A stretch of DNA of 64,000 nucleotides from Aquatica leii (taxonomy: Eukaryota; Arthropoda; Insecta; Coleoptera; Lampyridae): NCBI GenBank assembly GCA_035610365.1, contig CM069432.1:171614035-171678034 (forward strand), read 5' to 3'. Positions 1-12,570 of this stretch are shown here, in pieces (position 1 is the stretch's first letter; each line of letters opens with the position of its first letter). A program made the translations under genes and the position numbers. The notes beneath the pieces were generated by a model. The model made no database searches, was not told the DNA's origin, and was given only the letters and a program-made list of their open reading frames with translations.

Positions 1-1000
1 TCACTGTTTTTTTATACTCGTCGACACTAATCGATACTTGTACACCTCTCGCCGCAATATCCGCACAGGAACTGTTCGCTAAGTTCAATTTTTTGCGCCC
101 GTGTGTAGCAATGTCCGTGAATGCGTCAATGACTTTACACATATGTGCTGTACAACCACTGTTAATACACCATTCACTACCACTACTGTTCTTTATTACT
201 ATTCTGTCCGCACGTAGAGTTTGTTGCGTTCGCGCAAATTTGGTACTGCGTAGAAGCTTAAATCATCGGCACAACTTTGCTCTTTCGACCGATCTATCTC
301 AAATTTTCTATTTGATTTACATTGTTTCGCGGTATGAACAGGTTTTCGACATTTAAAACACCTAAAAATTATCTTCTGATACTGCTTCTGATTTTTACAT
401 TAATCACTTTTACATTTATACGTTTGGTTCCCGTGTTTTCAAGCTAACAACGCGTTGTGAACCAAATTATTTCTATTACTTTCTTTTCGAGCTTTGCACT
501 CTTCCAATATTTTTTACTCGCAATAGTTGCAGCGCCGGAAGTTCGTCTCGCGATGTAATCGCACATCAAAAATTGTCAAATAAATCCGACAAACTTTGTG
601 AAAGCATCACCGTCAGGAGATCGCGGTTTATTTCGATATCCATTTCAGGCAGTTTGTGTCAACAATATCGAGAAAGTCTTATGTACATTGTCGCGCATCG
701 TCACCATCATTTATTTGTTTATTAGTTGATTCAGCAGCGTTTCTCATTGATCCTATTGATTGGTGAATTTCTTTCAACTTAATCCAAATTTTCCGCGCTG
801 TCTCACATTATTTAAGAGGCTTAATTTCCGAAGGACTTATTGACAAAATAATGTCCGACTGAGCCTTGAGATCACCCTCGGTCCAACGTCTTGCAGCCTC
901 GACTGAGTTTGTATTGTTCTCAACAATTTCCGGTTTCACAAAACCTCCACCAACGTAAGATCAAGCATCATTTTTTATTGAAATCGCGCGGATTTGGATT
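1..1000 (-). pseudogene. Ty1/Copia gag-protease remnant
   Basis: Read on the minus strand, this holds pieces of a Copia-type polyprotein. Around 960-700 there is a gag-like stretch with WTEGDLKAQSDIILSI followed, after an in-frame stop, by ETARKIWIKLKEIHQ, which is the usual Copia gag signature. At 360-310 a CCHC zinc knuckle (C-x2-C-x4-H-x4-C, CFKC...H...C) is complete. At 175-1 a retropepsin-like segment WCINSGCTAHMCKVIDAF gives the DSG-type active site (here NSG instead of DSG) and runs off the window edge. Stops and a frameshift separate the zinc knuckle from the protease, so this copy cannot make a protein. No LTR was recognised upstream. The family call is firm; the exact limits are approximate. 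Confidence 0.8.
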
Positions 1001-1175
1001 TTCTATGCGTCATAGTTTTCTTTATATAACGGTTCAAATCGCACAACACCACTCGTATTCATTTTTAATACCTGTTGAAAAAAGTTTTAAATAAAACAAA
1101 ACATTTCCCATACATCACCCAATATCTTGAGGATGTCATTTTATTGGCTAATTCATAGATGTATGTCCCGGCTAT

Positions 1176-1245
1176 TTAACCTTCGGATTACCAAGCAATT
1201 TTTGAGGCACCGATTACCAAGTGGGGTCAGATTTGACCCCAAGTT
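1176..1245. other. TTAA-start, GGGGTCA palindrome (possible piggyBac-like end)
   Basis: A TTAACC start is followed by two copies of GATTACCAAG about 23 bp apart and an interrupted palindrome, GGGGTCA then TGACCCC (1223-1240). This arrangement resembles the terminal region of piggyBac-type elements, which insert at TTAA. No matching far end was found, so this is a tentative call. The rest of 1001-1910 shows no gene. Confidence 0.3.
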
Positions 1246-1910
1246 TTTTTTTCTTATTTTGTAAAAAACTATTTAAAAAATAACTTTTAGATTTTATATA
1301 AGCGAAAGTGAGGTTAGAGTTATTCTAACAAAAATGTTATCGTTTAGCCAAACAATATGCGAGTATTTCTATTACTAAGCTTAAGCTTTCTGTAAGCTCT
1401 CAAGAACAACTTGACGCTTTGAAAAAGTATCTTCAAACAGAAAAAAATATGAACAATTCCGTAAGTATTGTACTGGTTTTCTAACAATTCAGTTTACATT
1501 TATTGGATGTGTAATTTTAGATAAAAGGAATTGCAAAAATATGGGTGACAACGCGGAGGAGATCATAAGGAGCTAGTTTTTCCAAAATTGATTAAAAATG
1601 CTGTTTTACACGGCTAACAAATTGCTTGGCCAAAAAGGTAAAAAAGCCTTTACATATTTATTAACAAAAACACTTTACTGAGTAAATAAAAATTATGTTT
1701 ATTTTTGTTTTAGTATAACTGTTCTAGAAGTTTTGGAAAAAATCCTCTAACACGTACCAGTCCAGGTCCAAAGAAATGCAATTAAGAAAATTAATCTAAA
1801 ATTAATCGTCTCTATTCTTAAATATTAATACTTATTGTTAAACAAAATGGATTTTTTTTAAAGGGTTGTAATATTTTTGTGCAATAAAAGTAAAATATAT
1901 TATATCTCGA

Positions 1911-2010
1911 GGTCATCTTATTTCGGATATCCCTAGGTCACCTTATTTCGGATATCCCTAGGTCATCTTATTTCGGATATGCTTAGACCATCATATTTCT
2001 GATATCTGTA
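1911..2010. repeat. 25-bp tandem repeat, four units
   Basis: Four head-to-tail 25-bp units start at 1911, 1936, 1961 and 1986. The first three differ at only a few bases; the fourth is more diverged. The core GGATATCC is palindromic. The array forms the left part of a palindrome-rich element that ends at 2178. Confidence 0.9.
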
Positions 2011-2178
2011 AGATGTCTGACTTAGTTGTCTGTAGGATATCCAATTCTGTGTCATTCTGCTTTCCACAGGATGTCCATAGGATATTGGTCGGCGATGAAA
2101 TTGATATCCCTCGGATAAACGCATATCTAGTATGAGATATCAGTAGGATATCCTTAGGATAGAAGTGTGCTGTGTGGG
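1911..2178. mobile_element. Palindrome-rich element with GTGCTGTGTGGG end (copy A, GGATATCC type)
   Basis: The interval is packed with short palindromes built on GGATATCC/GATATC and ends in GTGCTGTGTGGG (2167-2178). The reverse complement of that end, CCCACACAGCAC, fits a terminal consensus shared with other copies in this window (CCCANN, then A or C, A, A or G, CA, C or A). It has no coding capacity. I do not recognise the family; it behaves like a non-autonomous DNA element. The left boundary is uncertain. Confidence 0.5.
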
Positions 2179-2358
2179 TTAGGGCCGGTTTTACAAACAT
2201 GGTATAAACCTCAGTTAAGTAATACTTAGTATAATTTTAAAATACTGGCATATTATTGGTTAGCATAAAACCAAAAACCAATAATACAGCAGTATTTCAA
2301 AATTAAACTAAGTTATACTTATCGGACATTTATACCAGCATTGTAAAACAGGCCCTAA
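2179..2358. mobile_element. MITE, TTAGGGCC family, copy 1
   Basis: Terminal inverted repeats TTAGGGCCGGTTTTACAA and, from the other end, TTAGGGCCTGTTTTACAA bound a 180-bp AT-rich body that is itself largely self-complementary (ACCAATAAT arms near the centre). This is a typical miniature inverted-repeat element with no coding capacity. A diverged relative lies at 10646-10837. Confidence 0.8.
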
Positions 2359-3697
2359 GACCATTATCCTCAATTGTCCGGGACACGTGTATCACTTTTC
2401 GTTTCGCGCAACTTTATTCCGGGGCCCATAACCTGTTAAAGATTTTGGGTGTACACAATGAAACACATGTATTTATAAAATAGCAATATGATATTAAACA
2501 AATACGAAAACAAAATAAAACGAATAACGGAACGGTGTGAATAACTTTTTTACGACACGCATTACGTCACACGCCTCTTATTCTTAATAGGTCAGGACAG
2601 ATGTCGATGTAGTCGAGAATTATTCAAATTAAAAGTTACAATTCTAACACCTAATTATTACCCCTTCTTTCTTATTAATTGAGTCCTTAAATGCAAACGG
2701 AACACTTAGAGGTTTATGAAAAATAGATTTTAAGTTTTCTTCAACAGATAAATGTATCTTTTCATTGATAGCACCCTAATTTCTCATCAAATAACTGCTT
2801 GTATTTGCTCAATTAAATCTAGTTTGTCTAAGTGTAATTTGTATAAAGCAAATGTTAATTCCGAAACTAAATACATTCAACAAATCTCTACCGGAAAGTG
2901 GTCTACAGCCGTTCTTAACTATAACCATTCAATGCAGACGAAATACTGAATCTGTACTATACGGAATAAAAAGTCAATATAAAAACTATACTATATATTC
3001 ACACAAAGTTAACAGAACTTTCACACAATAGGATATATAAACAAGAACAATAATGACATTATTGCTCACATATAAACAAATCTTTCATATATGAATACCT
3101 ATAGCAAATCAAACTGAAATAATTGTTGAAGTCAACTAAAATGTAAAATTAAAAAACCTATATGTTAATATAAAAGATCTACAACAAAAGCAATAACAAA
3201 TTCATAATATAAATATATTTAACAAAAATAAGTAATAAAGTGAAATAAAATTTAATACATTATGTACATGGTATTACAATTTTTAAATGTGTATAGGTCA
3301 ACCTTATATACTACTTTACACCATATTTTTTTCATGTTTAGTAACCACTGTAATCGAATATTTTTCCTAAAGCGTAAAGTATACTTATTAGATTTCTTTT
3401 GTTATAATTTAAAAATATATTTGGCAATGTCTGCAAACTTCCATCGTATAGTAGTAGTAAAAATGAAAATATTTTCGAAAATATAATATCAGTGAATACT
3501 GCTAACAATTTAACCTTTATAAAAATTTGTAGTAAAATACACTACCTATAAATAGAACATGATATTGGTAGTATCAATAGAACCATTTAAATATCTTAAA
3601 CTATACTTAAAATAATTTTATTACTCAATAAAAATGTATCGTAATAACTACTATCTTACAAGAACATGATATTGGTAGTATCAGAATAAGTAATACT
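2359..3697. other. Intergenic, ITPK1 3' flank
   Basis: No gene or clear repeat was seen. The DNA is AT-rich with only short chance open frames. The ITPK1 3' untranslated region should lie at the high end (minus strand). A short sequence beginning gaacatgatattggtagta occurs twice, near 3557 and 3661. Confidence 0.5.
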
Positions 3698-6600
3698 TTA
3701 ATTTCGTTCAATAATATTTATACCATTTATCATTGCACTAAGTTTTAATTCTCTTTTACTTTCTTTTTCCTTAATACAATCTAACAGCGCATGAAAAAAG
3801 TCTGGGAAGCCATCGTAACCAGGGTACGCATTAACATCTATTATGGCATATTTTCCAGTAAAGTTTTCAATTACTACATCTATTCCCAACAAATCCATTC
3901 CAAAAGCTTTTCGTAACGTCGACGCAATTTTACCCATAATAATCGGATTCGGAGATACTCGTGGTATATCTTCATCTTCCTTATCTAATATTGACAAACT
4001 GCTTTGAGAATCAGCCTTCGAAACATCGCTGCTATAAAAAAAAATTGCATTTTGATTTCCAGCATAAAAATTTTTCAGCGACGGCCTGTCGATATAACAA
4101 TATTGATCCCCTACTATATAAATTTTATACAAAGTTGCATTATGATTTATAAAAGTCTGCACAACACAAGGTGGTTTACATAAATGCAAACTATCTTTAT
4201 TAAAAACAATTAACATCTCGTGCGCTTGTTTTGAACCATGTCCAAGTGCGGGTTTACAAATAAAAGGAAAATTAATGTTGTTAGATTCTAACTGCGCTTC
4301 AGTCTTTTCGTTATTGGTAATAGTAATTTCGCAAAAACTTGGGGTAAATACGCTGTATTTATATAAATCAGTGGCATCTATAATGCTATATGCCTTGCAC
4401 CTATCTACCAACTGACGAACATTTATAATTGGGTCGATTACTATCACTTCGGGATGTTTTGATATGTACGTTTCTATTAAGCTGATGATGTTTACGCTCT
4501 GAAAAAAAATCGAATATAATAATGATAAAGTTATTGAGAAGTTACAGTTTAATTGCAATTTGCAAAAATGTTTATCTCAGCGTTAAATGTGCATTTACTA
4601 TGTTACTTTACAAACCATATTTTAAAAAAAAGTATTTCTCACAGTATATAATCACAAATTCATAGTGGACAAAACCTACTGCAGTCTACCACACACAAGT
4701 CATAATATTCTACGTGTGCGGCGATGTTCTTGATGTTTGTGGTAGTGTAATCACAACCGTTTTTTCACAACAGTCAGCAAACGGTCAAAAAATGAAACGA
4801 TTGTATGACGTAAAAAAAGTAAGGGAACAAATGGTTAGTTTTTGGAACTTGTGATTTGTTAGCATATGCGGGACTGAGCATCCATAATTTCCCAAGATGG
4901 TGCAAATGTAAACGAATTATATCGTCATTAGCATTTTATTTTCTAAAAAGTTCCTTGCATGTTTTCGAACAGCACGACTTAAATTGAGAAACGATCGAAA
5001 TATTTCCTTTAACGTACAAAAGTGACCTAAATATTCAAATCTCTAATCAGCGAAATTTAACACGACTGTATACGACTTAACAGTAAGATTCGCATATGCA
5101 AATCCGTGAGATGACCGAGAAATAAAATATAAAACATACTGGATGTAACTCTAAACAATAAGATGTAAAATTTCCGAAAAAAAAGAAAAGCATAAGTAAA
5201 ACATCACTGTCGAAAAAACTTCCCGGGCGACCACCCAAAAAATAGCAATAAAATTTTTTTTTGTTAAAAAATAGAGAAAAGAATATTATAGTAGTTTTAT
5301 AATATACCATTAGAATTAACATGATGAGACTATTCCTCCATTTATGTTTATTTAAATGCGTGTTAAAGTAATTATGCGTATATATGTTTGTTTAAAACAA
5401 TACGATGTTTAGTTTTCGTTATAATTATTAATAATATATAAAACTACACATATTGGATTTTAGAAATGCGTTTCTACATATTTCTAACATATACCCGTAT
5501 CTAATGTTAGTTGTGGCAGTAATAGTGATAGCGTCAATTAAGAAAGAAAATGGAACCAGCATTTAGCGGCAGATTGCACATGACAATAGCGCAGTAGCTG
5601 TTTGCCATTGATGGTGCTGAAGATATATTTGAATTGGATCGTATTTTTGCATGTCCAATAAGAAGAGTTAACACCAGAATAATAAAAAAAACGTAATCTC
5701 TCGTAGAAACGTTGAAAAACCAATTTAATCACTTAACAGTACTACGTGACACTCAAAGGTTACGGTAGTACTATGTTCAAATCATTGAGAATAGTGCTAG
5801 ATTAAATGGCATAAAAGAAATTAAAAAGATGATTAATTTTTTGTGGTACCCCACCACGTACCACACCCACTACAACTTGTTGTTTCGTAGAATGACCAAT
5901 GGCTGACGACAATGGCGTGTTTAAGAACGTTAAGAAATTGTATAGCGATTGAATGAAACTGGAATGTAGGCTTACATTCGCGATGATGATTTGATGCCCA
6001 CCCCAAATTACTTCGAGGTCGTTGAGAATTTCTCAAAAATATGTTAAAAGTTTTACCTTAAAAAAACTCCAATTGGAATTAAGAAATAGAACAAGAATGC
6101 GCGTTTGACAAGTAAAAAGCAAATCAGTAGCAGCCCCTAACTATAGCAATTTCTCACTCATTTCTAAGCCTAGTAAACATAGGATCAAAGTTGACAATAA
6201 ACTATATAAAACTTGAAATCAGTCACAGCTGAGTGGGATTTATGAGTTAGTATGTTCTTGTGGAGAAATATATATTGGTAAAACTAAAAGAGCATTTGAA
6301 ATTAGGCTGAAAGAACGTTTGAGATATTTATCCCACCCATCTAGATATTTAGCAAATCCAACCTCCATCAAGTCAACCTTTGCTGAACACATCATAAACC
6401 ACAAACACAATTTACACAGGGCTAACATTATCCATCCTAACTATAATTCCGAAAAGTTATTAAATATATTGGAAATCATTTACATTTATTCTAACCAAAA
6501 AGATTTATTACTCAACGATCAAACAAGTTTTAATTGTAATTTTAAATTCATTAAGTTTTAGTGCCATACTACATCACTTTAGATCTATTATATACTTGCG

Positions 6601-7257
6601 CATTCTGTTTGATTTCTTGACCTTTGTTTGATTTCAAGTTTTATATAGTTTACAATTTGTCGACATATACAATTGTTTGTAATTTAACTTATTTTATTTG
6701 TTAACTGTTTTATAACCAAATTGTTATTGGTAAGAAATTTAATCAATTTTGTGTACATCTCACACGTTTTGAATTTCTTAATTGTAGTCTGTAGATGGCT
6801 TAAAGTTTTTTTTATTAGCCGAAACATGTTACGCATTTAATAATTATCAATTAAATACAATTTTTTAATTTTTGATTATTGGAAGACTATATTAACCAGC
6901 ATTTAATTAATTACGTACCAATAATATATGGTTCCATTTTACGAATTATAATTTTATATGTACAAAAGTGTTATTTATTACCTTTTCATCTCCTTTGTTT
7001 CCTAAAGCAATAGTATCAGTTAGTTTATGTAACAGAACAGTAAAACTGCCTTGACTTTCCAGATCCGACTCTAAGTCCAACTAGAAAAATGTGATTAAAT
7101 CTTAAACGTTTAATAATACTACACCTACCTTAAATAATTCATAACCATAACTATTACACACCCTTTCAAACTCAAACCAATTCAATTTTTTCAATTTTTT
7201 GTCTGACAAAACACAAGCAATACGTTTTTTTCCAAACATTGCTTCCTCGTAGAGCAT
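3698..7257 (-). CDS. ITPK1: Inositol-tetrakisphosphate 1-kinase (Ins(1,3,4)P3 5/6-kinase), three exons
   Basis: ATP-grasp inositol phosphate kinase acting in the cytosolic pathway to higher inositol phosphates. Exons on the minus strand: 7257-7129, 7080-6982 and 4498-3698, all phase 0 with GT-AG introns of 48 bp and 2483 bp, giving 342 residues. The N-terminus carries RIACVLSDKKLKKLNW, exon 2 carries the family signature FTVLLHKLTD, and exon 3 carries HPEVIVIDP, then PFICKPALGHGS (nucleotide-contacting Lys158 and His163), PCVVQTFINHNATLYKIYIV, RPSLKNF, and the metal-binding IDVNAYPGYDG (Asp297, Asn299). The start at 7257 is the first ATG after an in-frame stop; a second ATG six codons later (MFGKKR) is also possible. 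The reading frame has no break, so the gene looks functional. It lacks the long C-terminal tail of the human protein. The large intron contains a Penelope remnant on the opposite strand. Confidence 0.93.
4499..6190. other. ITPK1 intron 2, 5'-proximal part on the plus strand
   Basis: Part of the 2.48-kb intron between exons 2 and 3. No convincing coding or repeat structure was found between the exon 3 acceptor and the Penelope remnant, only AT-rich DNA with chance open frames. Confidence 0.5.
6190..6561 (+). pseudogene. Penelope-like element, C-terminal GIY-YIG endonuclease remnant
   Basis: The plus-strand frame reads GIYELVCSCGEIYIGKTKRA from about 6236, giving the GIY and YIG motifs, the CxC pair typical of Penelope endonucleases, and a following FEIRLKER stretch. 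It then runs to a TAG at 6561 (SIKSTFAEHIINHKHN matches the conserved AEH...H region). There is a stop just upstream and no reverse transcriptase, so this is a 5'-truncated copy. It lies within ITPK1 intron 2 and is transcribed opposite to the gene. The downstream 3' part (6562-6890) contains GCCGAAACATG, a motif common in Penelope 3' ends. Confidence 0.8.
6199..6651. repeat. Perfect 23-bp inverted repeat flanking the Penelope fragment
   Basis: The sequence at 6199-6221 (beginning AAACTATATAAAACTTG) is the exact reverse complement of 6629-6651. The arms bracket the GIY-YIG frame. Penelope-like elements often carry terminal or pseudo-LTR inverted repeats, so the arms probably belong to the element. 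Confidence 0.8.
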
Positions 7258-9410
7258 TACAATAAACTTATTTTTTACTTATCATTACATTGTAATCGTT
7301 TTTATCATTACTGCGTTAATCATAGTTTTATATCTTTAATTTTTTAAGCCACGCTGTATTGATATTAGATATGGTTTTCTAGCTCTATTGATATTTATTT
7401 ACAACATACATAACCCTTGAGATGTTGTGTCTCCGAACCCTAACGGTTGTACATGGATTGTACTGTTTACAAGAACAACTGCGTGGTATTGTTATTGTAT
7501 AGTGATATACGTAATTATATACATTCATTTCATATTAAAAGTAGAGTATATGTTTAATAGTCTATTATTGCATTATTTACTTATTGTTATCGAATCAGTA
7601 TAAAATTATCTGTAATAATCATTTAAGTGCGTCGTTTAATAAACATTTCAATTAATTTCAATGATTAAAACTTTCATTTAAATGCGTCAAAAAAAAAAGA
7701 ACATTAGCACAGAACACGGTAATACAATAAAAAAAATCATAAAAAATATTAAAATTTAATTGATTGTATAGAGGTGTTAGAATCAATGGTATTAGCAACA
7801 ACGTAATTGTAACAAAATTACTATAAAAATGTTTTTAGTGTATGTTCTATTACACATGTAATTTCTATATATACAGTTGACTCGATAAAAAAATTAAAAA
7901 AAGTAATTACGATTCTATCTGTATTATCACAGTATAATGTGATACAGTAATCCCATTCCGTGTCGATACCTTTGATCTTTGTGAACATACAAGTTGAATA
8001 CAAAAACGAGAGCGCATAGCCCAGACGCATGTGAGTGCTACATTACTACCACCGTAGTTTAAAAATTCTAAATTGTTTTAACATAACCTTATAACTATTC
8101 TCAGCCGATTTCATACAAATTAATTAATAAAATTGTTTTTGGAATAAATGCGATTCAACTGTTGCGTTTGCTAGGTTAAGCTATACGCTCATTTTACTAC
8201 TGCGCATAGCCCAGCAGAAATATTTTTGTCCACAAAAAACGTAAAAGTGAAATTAGTGTATAAAACAATAGAGTTTACCCTCGGTTTTACAATAACACGT
8301 GACTTTATCACTTTAATTAAAGTTCACTTTTGGTTCCTATTTTATTTAAAATTTATGAATTTACTATCGATTAGCAAAGGTCACTTTAAAACATGTTGGC
8401 AATACTGAACTTTTATTTTACTGTCTAATTTCTGTTGATTTGTTAAGAATTTGTAAATTGATAAATAAAAATTTTAGTTTAAAGTAACTTTAAATTCTAA
8501 AGCTGATTATAAATAAGCCGGTTAGACTATTAACCAGTTTTTAATAATGTGGTAATTTTGTACTAAGAGGCTGATATGTGTATATTAAACACAACCGCGA
8601 TGTTTTAGTATTTTAATAGAATATAAAACTACATATAGTTGAAATCGCGAGAGAGAAACAGTATTATTTAATTTTAATAAAACATGAAATAAATAACACT
8701 CTAATATAATATTTATGCTTTTAATTTTATGAATCGTAAATTGGGCAATTTATCAAAATACGGTTTTTTAAGTTAACTTTTAAACATTTTAAAAACGTTT
8801 AGTGGTAACACACGTGTGATTATTTAATATAGATTACCATAACCAAATACTGTTGATGTAAAACCTGTAACTATACACGAACACATATGTAAGAACGTCA
8901 AACAAACGTAGTGTTTAAACTATAGTTGTCTTCATCATCATTCATTAGTCATATTTTTCTAACTTTGTTAAGTAACGACATCAGCAAACAACAATTTCTT
9001 TTTATCATAACTTTTTATAATCAAACTAAATTTGACAAAAGAATTTTCTTGAGTTATCCAGTACACTTCTGTAATTAATTTCCTCCTCTAAAATGGTCGT
9101 TGTTGATAGCTTTGGTCTGAGGTTAAAATCTTCTTCAGTACTATACATATTTAATGAAATAAATGGTGGTTTTGAAGATACGTAAACAAATTTGTCAAAC
9201 TACTCCATTTGATCTTTGAAGACTTGAATATTTCCTGCTTAGTTTTTTTTTCTAATAACAATACTTATTATGTACGAATAATTCTTACATGCTTATACTT
9301 TTAAACACTGTTTAACATGCTAACCTACAAATCTATCGTAAACAGCCGAGAAAAATTATTTTTTTATTACTAACAGATAATGCGATATATTGTATGTTTA
9401 CCCAATCAAC
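7258..9410. other. Intergenic, upstream of ITPK1
   Basis: AT-rich with no gene recognised. It should hold the ITPK1 promoter at its low end. GCGCATAGCCCAG occurs at about 8013 and again (as CTGCGCATAGCCCAG) near 8201. Otherwise I see nothing definite. Confidence 0.5.
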
Positions 9411-10281
9411 AAGGAAACGTTTTTTTCATATTTTAGAAACGTTACAACGTTTTAAAATAGTCGAAATAAAAAATGTTTTTCAAAAAAATATTTTTGTTGC
9501 GTTTTAAAAATATTTCATTTAAACATTGATATTGCAATATTTTAAAAATGTTTTCTAAAACATTTTTTAGTAACATAAAAAACGTTTTTACTTTATTACA
9601 AATTATATTTTTGCTTGCATTCACCTATACACTTTTTTCTTTTATATATTGTAACCAAAACACAATTATATAATTTTGTTACATATTATTAATATATATA
9701 CATATTAAACCTTTTCGTTTTTCTAAAAACGTTTTTGCAGATTTGCGTTAAGTATTTAATAACTGCGTTTGCGCAAAGTACCAGTATCTGCGTGAAAAGA
9801 TGGCGATTTTGTATATTGTAATTACTTTATATTTTAAGCTTCAACGAATCAACAGTTTCCATGGTATTACTCGCTATGCTGTGTAATGTATTGTTAATGT
9901 ATCAGTTTAATCGTTTTCTAATTTGCGTTCTAGTGAAACTCAAATAGATACTTTTAGTATAAATTAGCATTTATTATAATGGTACGTTTTTCGTTTTTGT
10001 TGCAAGAAATTTTACTAAAGTGTAATATTATTTGTTACAGCAGTGGTACACTAAAACGTTCATTCTATGTACTTCATGATTTCCATTCTTTGTGATGTTT
10101 TAAGGTTATCAAATTGATATGAGTTGGCCAAATGGGAGATTTGAACGTACACAATAACAATTAATTTTGGTATGTAATTTTTTCTGATATTGATACAGCA
10201 TTATTTTGTGTGTACAAAGTTTCAACATCTTGGATTGTTAGTTGTTCTGGTTTTCGTTATTACGCAAAAAGGTACATGCAT

Positions 10282-10459
10282 AATTAGTCAAAAGTTTTCT
10301 TATTTGGTGGATACGATTCTTTGGTGTGGAGAAACAGCAACAATAAAAACAACCTTTATTATTCAGGCCTTAACAACAGATAAAAGTTTTTGTTATTGTT
10401 GCCGTTCCTCCACTCCGAAGGATCCTATCTATAAAATAAAACAAAACTTCTGGTTAATT
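10282..10459. mobile_element. Foldback MITE (long imperfect hairpin)
   Basis: The arm beginning AATTAGTCAAAAGTTTTCTT (10282) pairs with the arm ending near 10459, and the inner arms (about 10309-10351 and 10388-10431) carry GGTGTGGAGAAACAGCAAC versus GGAGTGGAGGAACGGCAAC. The loop is about 37 bp. An imperfect hairpin of this length with no coding capacity indicates a non-autonomous DNA element. Confidence 0.7.
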
Positions 10460-10645
10460 GGAAACTTTCTGTGAAGATTATTATAATTATTTTAATTAAT
10501 ATAAAGTAATTACTTGAATAATGTTTGTTTTACTTTTATGTTAATGTGTTAATTTTTGTTATACGCATCAAATGCGTTTGTAGCCACCTGAAATTGAAGT
10601 ATTTTGAGTACACAAAGATTGTATTATCTATCTTTTATATGCATT

Positions 10646-10837
10646 TTAGGGCTGGTTCTATAATAATGGTGTAATTGTCAGTTAAGTTATACATAGTTTG
10701 ATTGTAAAATGCTGTCGTTATTGGCCGTGTTAATGGTTAGTATAAATAAAACTAACAGCTAAATATGTCAGTATTTTAAAATTAAAGCAAGTATAACTAA
10801 ACTTACGTTTATACCATGATTGTAGAACTGCCCTTAA
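10646..10837. mobile_element. MITE, TTAGGGCC family, copy 2 (diverged)
   Basis: The left end TTAGGGCTGGTTCTATAAT pairs with the right end (reverse complement TTAAGGGCAGTTCTACAAT). The ends resemble the MITE at 2179-2358, including the adjacent ATGGTRTAA and internal GTTAAGT. It is an older, more diverged member. Confidence 0.7.
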
Positions 10838-11093
10838 ACATATTGCAATATTAAAATTATTGATTGATTGATTATACATTATTTATACATTAATGTAGCA
10901 TTTGTAAAACATTATAAATAAATATGAACACTATAAATAATATTTCTTAAACATTTTTAGAATGTTTTTCTAATATTGACTCTGCAACGTAATTCTGGCC
11001 ATCAAGACGTTTTTGCAATGTTTTTAAAAATGTAAATATATCTTTTGTAATACGTTAAAAAAATATTTCAAAAATATTTCCTTGTTGACTGCC

Positions 11094-12570
11094 TAATTGT
11101 GATTAAGCAACGTTGTGCATTGTGACTGTGTAATTTCATTTCCGTACAGCTCAAAATCATTTCCGTACAGCTCAAACCTATTAACGTACAGGACAATGAA
11201 TTATGAAAAGATAATTTGAAAGAATTTCGTACATCGCAAATTATAAAATTTAAAAACGAAATCATTCAGGGTCATGTAGAAGCTATTGCATTAGTTTTAT
11301 AGCGTAAAAAGAGTTTGGTTTATAAATTACATATTTTAGGTTATGTTCGCAAACCTTGACATTTAGTAGTGACGTTCTTATAATTAATTGTGAAAGAGAC
11401 CAGAATTACGTACATTTGACCCTAGCGTGTGGGCAACTACTTATACAGATATGTTTGCAGTGTTCAAGATGTCTATTCGTGTTTAAGTGATCTATGGTTA
11501 TATGGAAGGAAGAAAAATAGCGTTCAAATCTGGCGTGTTGTGGATCTGTGGTTTTTTTTGTTTGTGGTAGAAAGAAAAGGATGAAGGGAAGAGGGGGATT
11601 GTGTTTTTAGGTAACGATACGGGCACCTGTGTTTTTTTAATCCTTATTGTTTTTTTGTAAAAGTTATTGGTGAAAACCAAGATAATGTAAGTCTAACGTT
11701 TTTATTTTATCCGAGATATTTTTAATTAGTTGTTTAATATGCATCCAGACTAATAAAAGGAAATTGAATCAATTTATTCCTATGTAATTTCAGATAAGTA
11801 AAGATGGCGTATCCTTTGTTCGATTTTCAATAATGGAGATCTATGTATTTTTATTTCTTGTATTACGTTTTTTTTTTAATAAAAGTAAGGTATTTGCTTA
11901 TTTTCATTTTGTTGTTTGAACTTTTAACTAAAGAGAATATCTGTTGCCGGTTTAATCTGGTATAAATAATAAAATCATGCTAGTAAGTATACAATCTCGT
12001 TTCACTGGTGGTTGTCAGTTTTGTTGGGTTTTTATTTATATTTGTAAACGTGTTGTGTTGTTATGCTGCTTTGTTTATATTGTGTGCATGTTACTAGTTA
12101 TTCTAAACGACATGTTTACAATGAACGTGGAGTTAAATATGTATTTGCTCACGGTTTATTCTGTTATTGGTTTTATAAGATTGCTTTGTACGTCAACATT
12201 AGAGTTAAAATTTGCTTGCTATTCGTAGTATGTGCTGTAGCTAGACTTGATCTAGTGAGACCAATAATAGACGCTACATGTAATGGAATCATCATGGAAA
12301 AGTACAACCAAAAGTAGCGATTTAGTGAAGCCGTATTGTATGTTTGAATCTAAAGAATTATGTTTCTTTTTGGTTTAACATAGTGTAATGGTAAAGCAAA
12401 TCCATTATTGAAAGTATTGAATCAAACTGTCAGGAAATTTTGAATGTGTTTTGTACATTTTGGTGTTACTATGTTTTTCTGTTTATTGTTGTTGATCAGA
12501 GTTGGTGTTGGTGTGTACAATTTATTTATTCTCCTGATCAAGTCATATATCACAAATTTAAGGTGATGGC
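11094..12570. other. Intergenic
   Basis: No gene recognised. CATTTCCGTACAGCTCAAA occurs twice in tandem at about 11138-11178. Open frames near 12000-12300 are hydrophobic, T-rich and lack any family signature. Confidence 0.5.

Larger units (their letters stand above)
9411..11093. mobile_element. Palindrome-rich element with both ends (copy H, AAACGTTT/AAATATTT type)
   Basis: The left end is CCCAATCAACAAGG (9411) and the right end is CCTTGTTGACTGCC (ending 11093), whose reverse complement GGCAGTCAACAAGG matches the left end closely. Just inside each end are clusters of short palindromes built on AACGTT, AAATATTT and AACATTTTTAGAATGTT. This is the only copy in the window with both ends visible. 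The middle contains two unrelated MITEs (10282-10459 and 10646-10837), so it may be one element with later insertions or two abutting copies. Confidence 0.5.

Noticed and set aside
1911..2010. Possible CRISPR-like array
   Set aside because: Units are contiguous tandem repeats without unique spacers and the genome is eukaryotic.
11977..12317. Two overlapping hydrophobic frames
   Set aside because: T-rich DNA gives hydrophobic chance frames; no conserved motif and no start context.
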